Source of the DNA: Arthrobacter sp. CJ23
Lineage (GTDB): Bacteria > Actinomycetota > Actinomycetes > Actinomycetales > Micrococcaceae
Direction of reading: 5' to 3'
Length of the DNA stretch: 64,000 bases
Assembly: GCF_024741795.1 (NCBI RefSeq)
Contig: NZ_CP102950.1
Span: 1,922,001-1,986,000 of the forward strand
The notes under the pieces were generated by a model. It ran no database searches. It saw only the letters and a list, made by a program, of their open reading frames with translations, and was not told the DNA's origin. This document shows positions 25,903 to 34,885 of the stretch, piece by piece. The translations under genes and the position numbers were made by a program. Position 1 is the stretch's first letter, and every line of letters begins with the position of its first letter.

Positions 25903-28800
25903 CTATGTGAGGGGCTTCGGATCAAGGAGCTCGGCGAGGTGGAGGCTCTTGCGCCCGGGCTCCAGCTGCTTGACCTGCATCGCACAGCTGAAGCCGTCAG
26001 CCAGGACGGGCGTGTCAGCTGCAGTGGCTTCGAGGGCAGGCATGAGCGCTTGTTGTGCCACCGTCATGGAGATGTCGTAGTGGCTCGCTTCGAAGCCAAA
26101 GTTTCCCGCTACTCCGCAGCAGCCTGTTGCCTCGGTGATATCGGCTACGCCGATGGCCGCCAACGCCTTCCTTTGTACCGCCGCCCCGAAGGTTGAGTAT
26201 TCGTGGCAATGAGTCTGAACGGTCACGGCCGTCGGTATTGATCGCGGTTTCCAGCCGTCCTCCACCCATAGTTTCACCGCTTCGGCAAAGCTTTGGACGC
26301 GATGGGAAACGCGTTCGGCGGCTTCGGTGCCGAGAAGCTCGGGACCGTCCTTTTTCAATGCTGCGGCACAGCTGGGCTCGATGACAACGATTGGGGCGTC
26401 GCTGCCGTCATCCAGCTTGGCTATGGTCCTGGTCAGCATCTTTTTGGCAGCGTCCAGCTGGCCGGTTGATATCCAAGTGAGGCCACAGCAGGCGTCTGTT
26501 TCGCAGGAGACCTGCCTGCCAGCGCCGGCAATGACCCGTGCAGCGGCTCCGGCCACTTCGGGTCGGAAACCCTTGGTAAAGGAGTCGACGAAGAGCACAG
26601 TGTCAGCGCCCGCCGGCGACTTTGTGAATCCTTCGAGGGCTTCGCGGAGCATCTCCCGGGAAGCGAACTTCGGCAGGGCCCGCTGTGTGGTGAGGCCGCC
26701 CGCCGCCGCCACGAGCTTCCCAAGAGGGCTTGCCAGGACGGCATTGACCACCGGGCTGATGCGGGACGTGAGCTTCAGCCATCTGGGCAACCACCCGAGA
26801 GAGAAATGCGACATTGGCCGCAGCCTGCCCTGGTAATAGTGCGAGAAGAACTCGGACTTGTAGCTCGCCATGTCCACGCCAGCGGGACAGTCGTTGGAGC
26901 AGGCCTTGCAGGCCAGGCACAGGTCCAGTGCTTCACGGACGTTTTCCGACTTCCAGCCTTCGTCGATGGTGCGGGCACCGCGCACCATGTCTTGGAGGAC
27001 CCTGGAGCGTCCACGCGTTGAGTCTTTCTCGTCGCCTGTGGCCCGGAAGCTCGGGCACATCACTCCTCCGGAGTCAGAACGGCATCTTCCGACGCCGATG
27101 CACGCCTGGACGGCGTGCACCCAAGGGTCGGTTCCGGCCGCGGCGGCATCGACGGGCCGTAGCTCGAAGTGCGTTCGCCACTCACGGTCGGGGACGCCCT
27201 CGTGCGCCAGATTGGTGTCAATGGGATCCGGATCGGTAATCGACCCCGGATTCAGTGTCCCTGCCGCATCCCAGAGCTTGCGGTACTCCTGGAACGCGGC
27301 GAGCATGCGAGGGGAGTACATGTACGGAAGCAGCGCCGACCGGGCTCGTCCGTCTCCGTGTTCTCCAGACAAGGAGCCCCCGTGACGGACAACAAGCTCC
27401 GCGGCGGCCTGCGTGAACTTGCGGAACACGCTGCGGCCTTGTTCGCTGCGCAGATCGTAGGTGATGCGGATGTGCATGCAACCCGCTCCAAAGTGGCCGT
27501 ACATGATCCCGGTCAGCTCGTACTCGTCCAGGAGCCTCCGGAAGTCGGCCAAGTAGGCTGCAAGGTTCTGCGGTGCGACCGCGGAGTCCTCCCAACCGGC
27601 TTGGGATTCTCCGCCACTGGCGGGCCTGGACGACAGGCCCGCGCCGTCTTCCCGCACCCGCCACAATGTAGCGCGTTCGGCAGGGTCCGGCACTGCACAC
27701 CCATCGACCAGCCGGCCGTTCGCAGCGAGCCGTTCCAGCAGCAGGGCGGCTTGGCGGGCCACTTGGTCCCGGTCGTCGCCGTCGAGGTCTACGTACAGGA
27801 AGGCGTTTCCCCGGGGAAGCCCCAGGACGGCGTCGTCTCCGCGGCGCAGCCGCATGGTATCCACGATGGCCTCATCGATTCCTTCCACCGCTGCTGGCGA
27901 GAATTCGAGGATGGTTTCGATGTCCTTTGCGGCGTCCACCACGTCGGCATAGCCGAGGCATACCAGCAGTGCGCTGGACGGCTTGGGGACGAGTTTCATG
28001 CGGGCGCGGACGACGACGGCGCAGGTTCCTTCGGTGCCGACCAGCGCCTTGGCAATGTTCAGGCCATTCTCGGGCAGGAGATTGGCAAGATGGTAGCCGG
28101 AAACCTGGCGTTGGATACGCGCAAGTTCAAGGCGAAACGCGGCCAGGTTATTTTGGGCGAGGTCTTTGAGTTCCTCACCCAACTGGAAGGCGCGGGAGAC
28201 GGAATGAGCGTCGGAGGGATCGGTGGCCCGGACGCCGTCGAGCGATACCGTAAGGAGGGCTCCGTCGGAGGTGACGACGTCGATCTCGTGGACGTGATCG
28301 GAAGTCCGCCCATATCGTACGGAGTGGTTGCCGCATGCATCGTTGCCGATGGCGCCACCGATCGTAGCGCGGTTCTTTGATGATGGGTCAGGTGCGAAGG
28401 TCAGATTCCCGCCGGTTGCCCGTTCAGTTTCCCGGGTTAGTTGGGCAAGCACCACCCCGGCCTCGACATCTGCCGTTCCGGTGGTCGCATCGATGCTCAA
28501 GATACGGTTCATGTGCCGCGAGAAATCCAACACGATTCCAGGTCCAATGGCGTTCCCAGCCATGGACGTCCCTCCGCCCCTGGGTATCAGAACAGTTCCG
28601 GTTTCACGGCACACCGCGATGATGGCGAGGACGTCCTCAACGTCGCGCGGAAACGCGACGCCGACAGGCGGGATCCGGTAATTGGACGCGTCATAGGAGT
28701 ATGCGGCCAGTCGGTGACCCGAGGCCTCCACTGGCACACCGGCGATCTGAAGCCTTGCAATGACGTGTGCACGATCCGGGGCGGTGAGGTTTGAGTGCAT
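25903..28800 (-). CDS. FAD/Fe-S 2-hydroxyacid dehydrogenase (GlcD-GlcF fusion type)
   Basis: A 965-residue membrane-associated type of dehydrogenase. Residues about 40-260 are a PCMH FAD-binding domain (RGGGTSMAGNAIG, IGGAIGNDACGNHSVRYGRT). About 270-530 is the FAD-oxidase C-terminal domain. About 560-660 has Cys clusters CIGVGRCRSDSGGVMCPSF and CLACKACSNDCPAG for 4Fe-4S centres. The C-terminus has CCG-domain motifs (CCGLTW, HCHEYSTFG, GCCGVAGNFG). The layout fits D-lactate, D-2-hydroxyglutarate or glycolate dehydrogenases passing electrons to quinone. D-2-hydroxyglutarate fits the GABA-type context but is unproven. Confidence 0.85.
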   Translation of the reverse strand: MHSNLTAPDRAHVIARLQIAGVPVEASGHRLAAYSYDASNYRIPPVGVAFPRDVEDVLAIIAVCRETGTVLIPRGGGTSMAGNAIGPGIVLDFSRHMNRILSIDATTGTADVEAGVVLAQLTRETERATGGNLTFAPDPSSKNRATIGGAIGNDACGNHSVRYGRTSDHVHEIDVVTSDGALLTVSLDGVRATDPSDAHSVSRAFQLGEELKDLAQNNLAAFRLELARIQRQVSGYHLANLLPENGLNIAKALVGTEGTCAVVVRARMKLVPKPSSALLVCLGYADVVDAAKDIETILEFSPAAVEGIDEAIVDTMRLRRGDDAVLGLPRGNAFLYVDLDGDDRDQVARQAALLLERLAANGRLVDGCAVPDPAERATLWRVREDGAGLSSRPASGGESQAGWEDSAVAPQNLAAYLADFRRLLDEYELTGIMYGHFGAGCMHIRITYDLRSEQGRSVFRKFTQAAAELVVRHGGSLSGEHGDGRARSALLPYMYSPRMLAAFQEYRKLWDAAGTLNPGSITDPDPIDTNLAHEGVPDREWRTHFELRPVDAAAAGTDPWVHAVQACIGVGRCRSDSGGVMCPSFRATGDEKDSTRGRSRVLQDMVRGARTIDEGWKSENVREALDLCLACKACSNDCPAGVDMASYKSEFFSHYYQGRLRPMSHFSLGWLPRWLKLTSRISPVVNAVLASPLGKLVAAAGGLTTQRALPKFASREMLREALEGFTKSPAGADTVLFVDSFTKGFRPEVAGAAARVIAGAGRQVSCETDACCGLTWISTGQLDAAKKMLTRTIAKLDDGSDAPIVVIEPSCAAALKKDGPELLGTEAAERVSHRVQSFAEAVKLWVEDGWKPRSIPTAVTVQTHCHEYSTFGAAVQRKALAAIGVADITEATGCCGVAGNFGFEASHYDISMTVAQQALMPALEATAADTPVLADGFSCAMQVKQLEPGRKSLHLAELLDPKPLT

Positions 28801-29944
28801 GGTGCGCTTTCCGTTTGGTGTAGGAGCGGGATTGATGAATAACGGGGACTCACTTTTGGCTCAACGAAATTCCTCTCGTTCGGGCCAAGATTTTGAGATC
28901 CCGCGAAACGGCCTGTATCGCACCGGAGCGCGTCGTTGGTCTCCGGATCGTTGGGACTTCGGCTTCAAGGCGCTCCGCGTGGTGTGAACTAGGGGAGCGA
29001 GGGAGCAGGGAATCCTTGGAAAACTCGGGCAGCCCGGAGCCTGCATCTTCGAAGGGATCATGAAACACCAGTTCCGGTCCGTTCTGAGAAGGCGCGCGGG
29101 CAAGCAGGTGGGGAGGGTTCCGGATCGGTCCCTCGCCTACTCCGGACACTTGTCGTGTCAACGAAACGCCCCCAGTTGAATATTGACAGCAAGGAGAACG
29201 AGCGCTCCCGCGACAGATCCGGCGCTGATATGCACGGCGGCCGCGTGCTTCCACCTTCGATTGCCGCCCATTCCCGGCGGGGGCCACGGCAGGAGGGGAA
29301 CTGCGCTGGTTACAAGCGCCGCGGCTAAGAGCAGACTCACGCTGAGCATTGCGGCGCGATTCCATCCATGATCCCGGTCACGGCGTCTCCAGACTCTGAA
29401 TGGGCGTCAAATCTGGTGGGCGACGGCTTTGTCGCATTTTCCGCCTTTCGGCTCGGGGCAAGGAGTGACCGTTTACCCACGGGGAGGCTGCTTCGCGGGA
29501 CGGAGGTTGTCGGCGTATTCGGGCTGCGCTGAGGGCGCGGGTACTTCCGGACAAGTAGGATTCCCGGCCAGCCTATCGTCAATTGTTGACGATCACTATA
29601 TGCGTGTTGAACGTCGAATGAAAAGTTGCGGCGGGCGCCCTTCCCCTGACCTGCTGCGCCATGTCGCAAGGAGCGCCGCCCGGGCGTGGGTCCGGCTGTT
29701 GAAGAGGTTCGTTGCGCGGGCCACCCTTGAGCCGCAATGGCCACGAGGGCCCGCGGTGTTCTGGGGTTCTTAGGAGGGCGCGTCTTGGATGGCAAGTGCT
29801 ACGCCGATTAGGTCACGATCGACGGGACTGCCATCGAAGCGACGCTGACGATTCGGCCGCCGCAGGCGACGTCATTGAGGCGGCCGTCAAAGGCGGAAAC
29901 GGATCTCGGGGGAGCCCCACTTGGCTCGGAGTGGGACAAGAGAG
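28801..29944. other. Gene-free stretch upstream of hydroxyacid dehydrogenase gene
   Basis: No convincing gene. Only a 63-codon hydrophobic frame (29158-29349, minus) and some shadow frames are open. The one clear signal is the dyad at 29575-29593. The stretch ends at repeat copy B. Confidence 0.4.
29575..29593. promoter_or_regulatory. Perfect 8-3-8 dyad ATCGTCAA-TTG-TTGACGAT
   Basis: A perfect inverted repeat with 8-base arms, related to the ATTGTCGACAAT/ATTGTCAACGAT sites at 25.8 kb. On the minus strand it directly follows TATAGT, a plausible -10 box. It may therefore govern a promoter reading toward the hydroxyacid dehydrogenase gene, 775 bases away, or mark a lost gene. Confidence 0.45.
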
Positions 29945-30896
29945 AAAGTGTGGACATTGTCCACACTTTTCGCCCTGGACTGGCCCGTACAGCTGCCGGA
30001 TCGGCCCGGATTCCCTATGTTTCAGCCACTTCCCAGTGTTTCCAAGGCACAGAATCCCGTTCGAGTCCCACCTCGGGCACAGCATGACCCCTCGTCAGAG
30101 GGGTTTTTGCTTTAACGTGTTGACAATTGTTGACACGAGTCTCTGATGTGTGGTGCCGGCTGGTGCCTGGCCGCCGGTTGGCCTGTTCAGTTGTGGGGAG
30201 CGGGTTCAGGGTTGTGGCTGTGGGCCCTCCGCTTGCTCTGTGATGGGGCTATGCGTTCCTCTCTTGGTGCGTCCGGTAGGTCGTGGTTGCCCTACACCTC
30301 TTCATGGGTAGAAGGACTGAGCACAACATGACTTCGACAGCCTGCGTCAAAGGCCTCTGGCTTCGGCCCGTTCCTGGCGTGAGGAGGCCGATCTTGCCGA
30401 TGCTTTGTCAGGCCAAAAGGGGTGTGTGCGTTGTGCACACTTAAGTCTGCTTTCTTGTGACTGATTGCAGTCATTGGCTTGTCCCACCTTTGGCTTGCAT
30501 CTGCACTTCATTGCATGGGAGTGGCCGTTGAGACATGACGCCGACGCGCAAGCGCTCCATGCTCAGGGCCATTTCGGTGCGAGAGTTCAGTCGCTACGGC
30601 CGACCGAGTGCCTTCGGGCTGGTTTCGTGCGCGCCGTCGACGCGACGCTACGAATCAAGAGGCGAGCGGTCCTCGCGCAGATTTGTAGGTCGTAGCGTGG
30701 CCTCCGGAGCACTACTCGCGATTGTCGGCTGAGCATGTAGAGCCGAACAGTTTGCCGGTATGGGCCCCTATCTCGGCTTGATTTAGCCCTTCGCGGCTGA
30801 CGGATCACAAGGTCCATTCGTAGGGGCGGAACCCGATCCGCCAGACCGCTAGGGAGGCCAAATGATGGTTAGTTCGGTCTGCTCCAACTGTCAGCT
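29945..30896 (+). repeat. Repeat copy B: palindrome - tRNA-Leu 3'-end-like segment - palindrome
   Basis: Direct, diverged copy of 11080-11957, in the same orientation. Palindrome one is GTGTGGACA-T-TGTCCACAC (29948-29966, with extra AAA/TTT at the edges). The tRNA-Leu-like 3' end is at 30059-30081 and its terminator at 30088-30108. TTGACA repeated 10 bases apart lies at 30120-30135. A weaker palindrome is at 30422-30440, and a final ATGATGGTTAG block near 30862. The two palindromes lie 474 bases apart (487 in copy A). No intact gene is contained. Confidence 0.6.
30088..30108 (+). terminator. Rho-independent terminator behind tRNA-like 3' end (copy B)
   Basis: CCCCTC-GTCA-GAGGGG plus TTTTT, identical to the copy A hairpin at 11222-11242 and in the same place behind the tRNA-Leu-like 3' end. 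Confidence 0.7.
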
Positions 30897-30959
30897 GGCG
30901 TCCGGAGCCTCCTGGGCGGCGGCGTGGGCACGTTCTGTGCGGCTTCGTCGATATGGCTT

Positions 30960-31008
30960 ACGCAACAACGGCAGGGCCACCTTGAGGGTGGCCCTGCCGT
31001 TGTTGCGT
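30960..31008 (-). terminator. Long perfect hairpin downstream of MatC-type permease gene
   Basis: Two perfectly complementary 22-base arms (30960-30981 and 30987-31008) around the loop TTGAG, 109 bases beyond the stop of the minus-strand permease gene. There is no T-run after it in either direction, so termination may be inefficient or Rho-assisted. It could also be a relic of an inverted-repeat element at the edge of repeat copy B. Confidence 0.5.
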
Positions 31009-31116
31009 GGGGTCCGTCCTGCGCCCGTATTTCGGGCTTCCTGTTGCGATGGAGTGCAGGATGCAGTCCCTTGACGCGGCCGAACTGTTTGCCGGCGGTC
31101 GGTTTGGTCGGGGAAG

Positions 31117-32562
31117 TTACATGATGCCGGTGGGTACCAGCAGTGCCCAGGCGAGGGCTGGTGCCGCAAGGACAACTCCGCCGGCGTACATCATGAGTTG
31201 CTTGTAGACACGTTGCCGGTCCTCTTCGCGGGCGTTCGCAACAACCAGGGCGCCGTCGGTGGAGAAGGGGGATACGTCCACGACGGTTGCGGCTATGGCG
31301 AGGGCGGCGACCGTTCCTGAGGCGCTGAGTGAGCTTGTTGCGAGCAGGGGGCCGGCCAGGGGAATGAACGCGGTGAGCAGTGCGGTGGAGGAGGCGAAGG
31401 CTGAGCCAACGCCGATGACGTAGCAGAGCATGAGGGCGATGAGCAGTGGTGCGCCGAGGGCAAGGGCTTGCTCGGCAAGGGTATCGATGACGCCGACGTG
31501 TTGGAGTAGGGAGACGTAGGTGATCATGCCGGCAACGAGCAGGACGGTGGACCAGGAAACTCCGCCGATGAAGGTCCGGTGTTCCTTGATGTTGACCAGT
31601 GCCAGAAGGAGCCCGGCAGAGAGGGCGACGAATCCGATGGGCATGTGGAGGCCCAGGGCGCAGACAAGCATCGCCACGATCAGTGCAAGGGTGAAGATCT
31701 GCTGGCCGTGGGGCCGGGTTTTGCGTGTCTCCAGGTCGGCGTGCCGGCCTGTTTCGCCGTCGCGAAGCTTACCCAGGAGGGCGAACAGCACCACGGTCAG
31801 CACTGACAGGATCAGATTCAGGGCGAAGCTTGCTCCGAAGAGCGCGCCTTGGGAGATCGGGAAGCCGTTCTTCACAGCGATGTCATGCACCAGGACTCCA
31901 GCGACGGAGAGCGGGGAGAAGCCGCCGGCATGGGCTCCGTTGATAATGAAAGCGCCCATGAGAACGGGGTGGATGCGTGATTCGTAGGCCAGCCCGATGG
32001 CGGCGGGCGCCAGCAGTGCGACGGCGGCGGGGGAGAACGTGCCCAGTGCTGTGAGTGACGCTGCCAGGAGGAAGAATACCCATGGCAGTAGCAGCGTCTT
32101 GCCGCGCACAAACCGGACGCAGTTCTGGACAATGATGTCGATGGTCCCGTTCCGCTGGGCCATGTTGAAGAAATACGTGACGCCGATGATCGTGATCACG
32201 ATGTTGGCGGGGAAGTCGGCCAAGATCTCCTTGTCTGTCATGCCGAGCATGAAATACCCAACACCGAAGGAGGCGACGAGCCCCATGACACCGATGTTCA
32301 ACGGCCACTTGGTGGCGACGACGAACATCACCACGAGGATGACCAGCGGGATGATCTGGGTGGCGGTCATGGTCGGCTCCGATTCCGGGGTAGCTGCCGG
32401 GTTGAAGATGGCACCCCCGAACAGGATGGCAACCAGACCCAGGATGACGGAAGCGGCAACCGTCATCAGCAGGATACGGCGGCGGTTGTTGGGTCGCTGG
32501 GAACGTACTTCCCGGATGTCGCTCTCTGCCTCGGGAGCTGGTTGGTAAATAGTCTTAGCCAT
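31117..32562 (-). CDS. SLC13/MatC-type dicarboxylate or tricarboxylate permease
   Basis: A 481-residue membrane protein. The cytosolic N-terminus is followed by a first membrane segment near residues 30-52, a linker, and about 11 more segments. GTFSPAAVALLAPAAIGLAY and NGAHAGGFSPLSVAGVLVHDIA belong to the MatC/dicarboxylate carrier N-terminal family within the ion-transporter superfamily. ATG 32562 follows GAGGAG. It is encoded 12 bases after the PrpF-family gene, so the two are one operon. It likely imports the acid that PrpF acts on. Confidence 0.85.
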   Translation of the reverse strand: MAKTIYQPAPEAESDIREVRSQRPNNRRRILLMTVAASVILGLVAILFGGAIFNPAATPESEPTMTATQIIPLVILVVMFVVATKWPLNIGVMGLVASFGVGYFMLGMTDKEILADFPANIVITIIGVTYFFNMAQRNGTIDIIVQNCVRFVRGKTLLLPWVFFLLAASLTALGTFSPAAVALLAPAAIGLAYESRIHPVLMGAFIINGAHAGGFSPLSVAGVLVHDIAVKNGFPISQGALFGASFALNLILSVLTVVLFALLGKLRDGETGRHADLETRKTRPHGQQIFTLALIVAMLVCALGLHMPIGFVALSAGLLLALVNIKEHRTFIGGVSWSTVLLVAGMITYVSLLQHVGVIDTLAEQALALGAPLLIALMLCYVIGVGSAFASSTALLTAFIPLAGPLLATSSLSASGTVAALAIAATVVDVSPFSTDGALVVANAREEDRQRVYKQLMMYAGGVVLAAPALAWALLVPTGIM

Positions 32563-32574
32563 GGTGGTGTCTCC

Positions 32575-33693
32575 TCATCGAGTGGCTGCTGCTAGTGAGG
32601 CTTCGACTGCGTTGCCGAGAGTCTCCGGGAGGTGAATGATGCTCGTGGCGATGGTGCGGGCTGTCCGGTCGACGCCCACTAGAAGGGTCCCTTCGTGTTC
32701 CTCGCTCCAGGTTTCGATGACGCCCGCAGGTGTCCTGAGTTTCAGGACTGCCTCTGATGTGTTGCCCGTGATGGTGTTGAGCACGGTGCCGGGTGTCCGG
32801 GCGGCGAGAGTCAGGGCAATGCTGCCGGTGATGGCCAGGGCGGGATGCGGTTTGCCCATGGAAAGCATCATGACGTTGACGTCGCCTTCAGCGTCCGACC
32901 CCGTAGGTGGTCCGACGATTGCGACCTTGGGAACTGCCCGCGCGGCTTGAGCGGGGGTTGCCGCCATTCCCATGCGGACCGCTGCCTGGCGACGGATAAT
33001 GTCCAGGGTGTCCAACTGCAGTTCGACGCCGGCTTTCCACGTGTCGTAGCGGGCGGTGTCCAGCCCCAACTCTTCGGCGCGGACAATCACGACTGGTGCT
33101 CCGGCGTCGACCATCGAAACAGTCCAGGGTGTTCCGCCGGCCATGATCGCGTCAGTTGCTGCACCGGTGGGCAGTAGTTTTCCCGTGGTCTTGCCGGCAG
33201 GATCCTGGAAGCCGAGACCTACTCTGTAACCGGGAAACACGACGCCGGGCATCTGCGCGTCCGGAACGATTGGCAGGGCACCGGCTGGAGTTGAAACCCG
33301 CTGAATGATGATCTGGCCTGTGTTGGTATTGCGGGTGACGATTCGCGTGGAATCGCCGGTGGGCACAACCCACCCTTTTTCGATGGCGTAGAGGCCTACA
33401 ACCGCCGAGCAGTTCCCGCAGTTGCTGCCCCAATCAACAGCAGCCTCTTCGATCCCCACCTGTGCGAAAGTGAACTCGACGTCGACCTCGTCTTCCGCCG
33501 GTCGGCTGAGGATCATTGCTTTGCTTGTAGTCGAGGTAGCCCCGCCCACCCCATCAATTTGGCGGGAATCCGGACTTCCGAAGAGTCGAGGCAGGAGATC
33601 ATCCAGCTTGGTATGGGCCTTATCCAGATGGTCAGTATCAAAGACCCAGCACTTGCTGGTGCCTCCGCGCATCCATTCGGCTTCTATCTTCAT
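32575..33693 (-). CDS. PrpF-family isomerase (aconitate/oxalomesaconate tautomerase-like)
   Basis: A 372-residue PrpF-fold protein. It opens MRGGTSKCWVFDTDHL, carries IDGVGGATSTTSKAMI, WGSNCGNCSAVVG with the family's conserved cysteines, and MSMGKPHPALAITG (MLSMGKPHP) near the C-terminus. Relatives isomerise 2-methyl-trans-aconitate, 4-oxalomesaconate or similar unsaturated tricarboxylates. ATG 33693 has GGGAA upstream. With a MatC-type carrier and a divergent LysR gene this is a compact uptake-and-isomerisation unit. Which acid is unknown. Confidence 0.82.
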   Translation of the reverse strand: MKIEAEWMRGGTSKCWVFDTDHLDKAHTKLDDLLPRLFGSPDSRQIDGVGGATSTTSKAMILSRPAEDEVDVEFTFAQVGIEEAAVDWGSNCGNCSAVVGLYAIEKGWVVPTGDSTRIVTRNTNTGQIIIQRVSTPAGALPIVPDAQMPGVVFPGYRVGLGFQDPAGKTTGKLLPTGAATDAIMAGGTPWTVSMVDAGAPVVIVRAEELGLDTARYDTWKAGVELQLDTLDIIRRQAAVRMGMAATPAQAARAVPKVAIVGPPTGSDAEGDVNVMMLSMGKPHPALAITGSIALTLAARTPGTVLNTITGNTSEAVLKLRTPAGVIETWSEEHEGTLLVGVDRTARTIATSIIHLPETLGNAVEASLAAATR

Positions 33694-33932
33694 GGTGTTC
33701 CCTGCTTCCCGTGGCGCTTTGTAAACTTTGTGGCCTATTACGAGGATGATGCGGATCACATATGAAGACAATGTTGGATAGATGAAGAGGAGTGTAGAGA
33801 TGCTTCATTCACTGATGCAGCGGTCCTAGTTGCTCTGCTCTTGCGGGCTAGTTTGTCTCGATTCGTGTGCAAACAGGCGCGAAACCACAATGTGCTGCAT
33901 AGAATGAACCAAAGAAGAGGAAGGATGAAGTA

Positions 33933-34871
33933 TTGCTTAACGATGAGAACTTGGATTTATTTGATATCCGCCGACTTGCCCTCCTGGTGGAGGTGGTCGA
34001 ACAGGGATCCATCACGGCGGCGGCTGACATCATGATGTATTCGCCCTCAGCCGTCTCGCAGCAATTGCGAAAGCTGGAGCAAGAAGTGGGGCAGCCCCTC
34101 CTTAATCGACGATCCCGCGGGGTGGTTCCCACTGAGGCCGGTCAGGTGCTGGCGGGACACGCGCGGAAGATCGTCGGACAGATGCGCGCAGCCCGGTCCG
34201 ACCTGGGCCAGATCGCCGGCTTGAGGCGCGGCTCGTTGACCGTCGGCACCTTCCCCACGCTGGCCGGCTCATTCCTGCCATTGGTGATCCGCGCCTTCAA
34301 GACGCGATACCCGGCGATTGGCCTATCTGTGCGCAGCGCCCGATTCGACGAACTCGTCTCGGACCTCGAGTCCGGAGTGACCGGACTGTGCTTACTCTGG
34401 GACTATCCTTGGAACCGGTTCAACGACGAGTCCATTCGGATCACGGAAGTTTTCCAGGAGAGCACGGTGATCCTGGTGGCCAAGGGCCACCCCCTCGCTG
34501 AGCGTGATGAAGTGTCGATGAAAGACCTCCGAAAGGAGTCGTGGATAGTCCGCGCGGAGGCCCACCCCGTGGTGGAGGTACTTCAACGATCCGCCCATGA
34601 CGCCGGCTTTGAGCCGAACATCGGCTTCCTTGCCAACGATTACCAGGAGGCCCAAGCCATGGTTAGCGTCGGCATGGGGGTGGCGATGGTCCCAAAGACT
34701 GCAGTGGCCCTGCAGCATCCGGATGTCAGGATTCTCAGTCTTGGCTCCAACGCCCCCCTGCGGCGAGTACTTCTGGCCCAGCGCCAGGACAAGGTGTATG
34801 CGCCCGCAGAGGTAGCTTTCCACTCAACGCTTCTGGAAATTGCACGTGAACGGGGAGGCGACTATCTCTGA
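33933..34871 (+). CDS. LysR-family transcriptional regulator
   Basis: A 312-residue LysR regulator with HTH at residues about 8-65 (RRLALLVEVVEQGSITAAAD, SAVSQQLRKLEQEVGQPLL) and a type 2 periplasmic-binding-fold effector domain from about 95. The TTG at 33933 is preceded by GAGGAAGG at 9 bases. It is divergent from the PrpF-MatC operon across 240 bases, the classic arrangement for a LysR activator of that operon. A decayed copy of its last third lies at 12664-12927. Confidence 0.88.
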   Translation: MLNDENLDLFDIRRLALLVEVVEQGSITAAADIMMYSPSAVSQQLRKLEQEVGQPLLNRRSRGVVPTEAGQVLAGHARKIVGQMRAARSDLGQIAGLRRGSLTVGTFPTLAGSFLPLVIRAFKTRYPAIGLSVRSARFDELVSDLESGVTGLCLLWDYPWNRFNDESIRITEVFQESTVILVAKGHPLAERDEVSMKDLRKESWIVRAEAHPVVEVLQRSAHDAGFEPNIGFLANDYQEAQAMVSVGMGVAMVPKTAVALQHPDVRILSLGSNAPLRRVLLAQRQDKVYAPAEVAFHSTLLEIARERGGDYL

Positions 34872-34885
34872 CGCGATGCGTTGGG

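Noticed and set aside
29158..29349. 63-codon hydrophobic ORF, minus strand
   Set aside because: Two hydrophobic stretches are visible, but there is no good ribosome site and no recognised family; it lies in DNA otherwise without genes.
28850..29365. Possible regulator remnant (SGAIQAVSRDLKIL, IclR-like start) before the hydroxyacid dehydrogenase gene
   Set aside because: The similarity is limited to about 12 residues, no HTH follows, and codon use is random.
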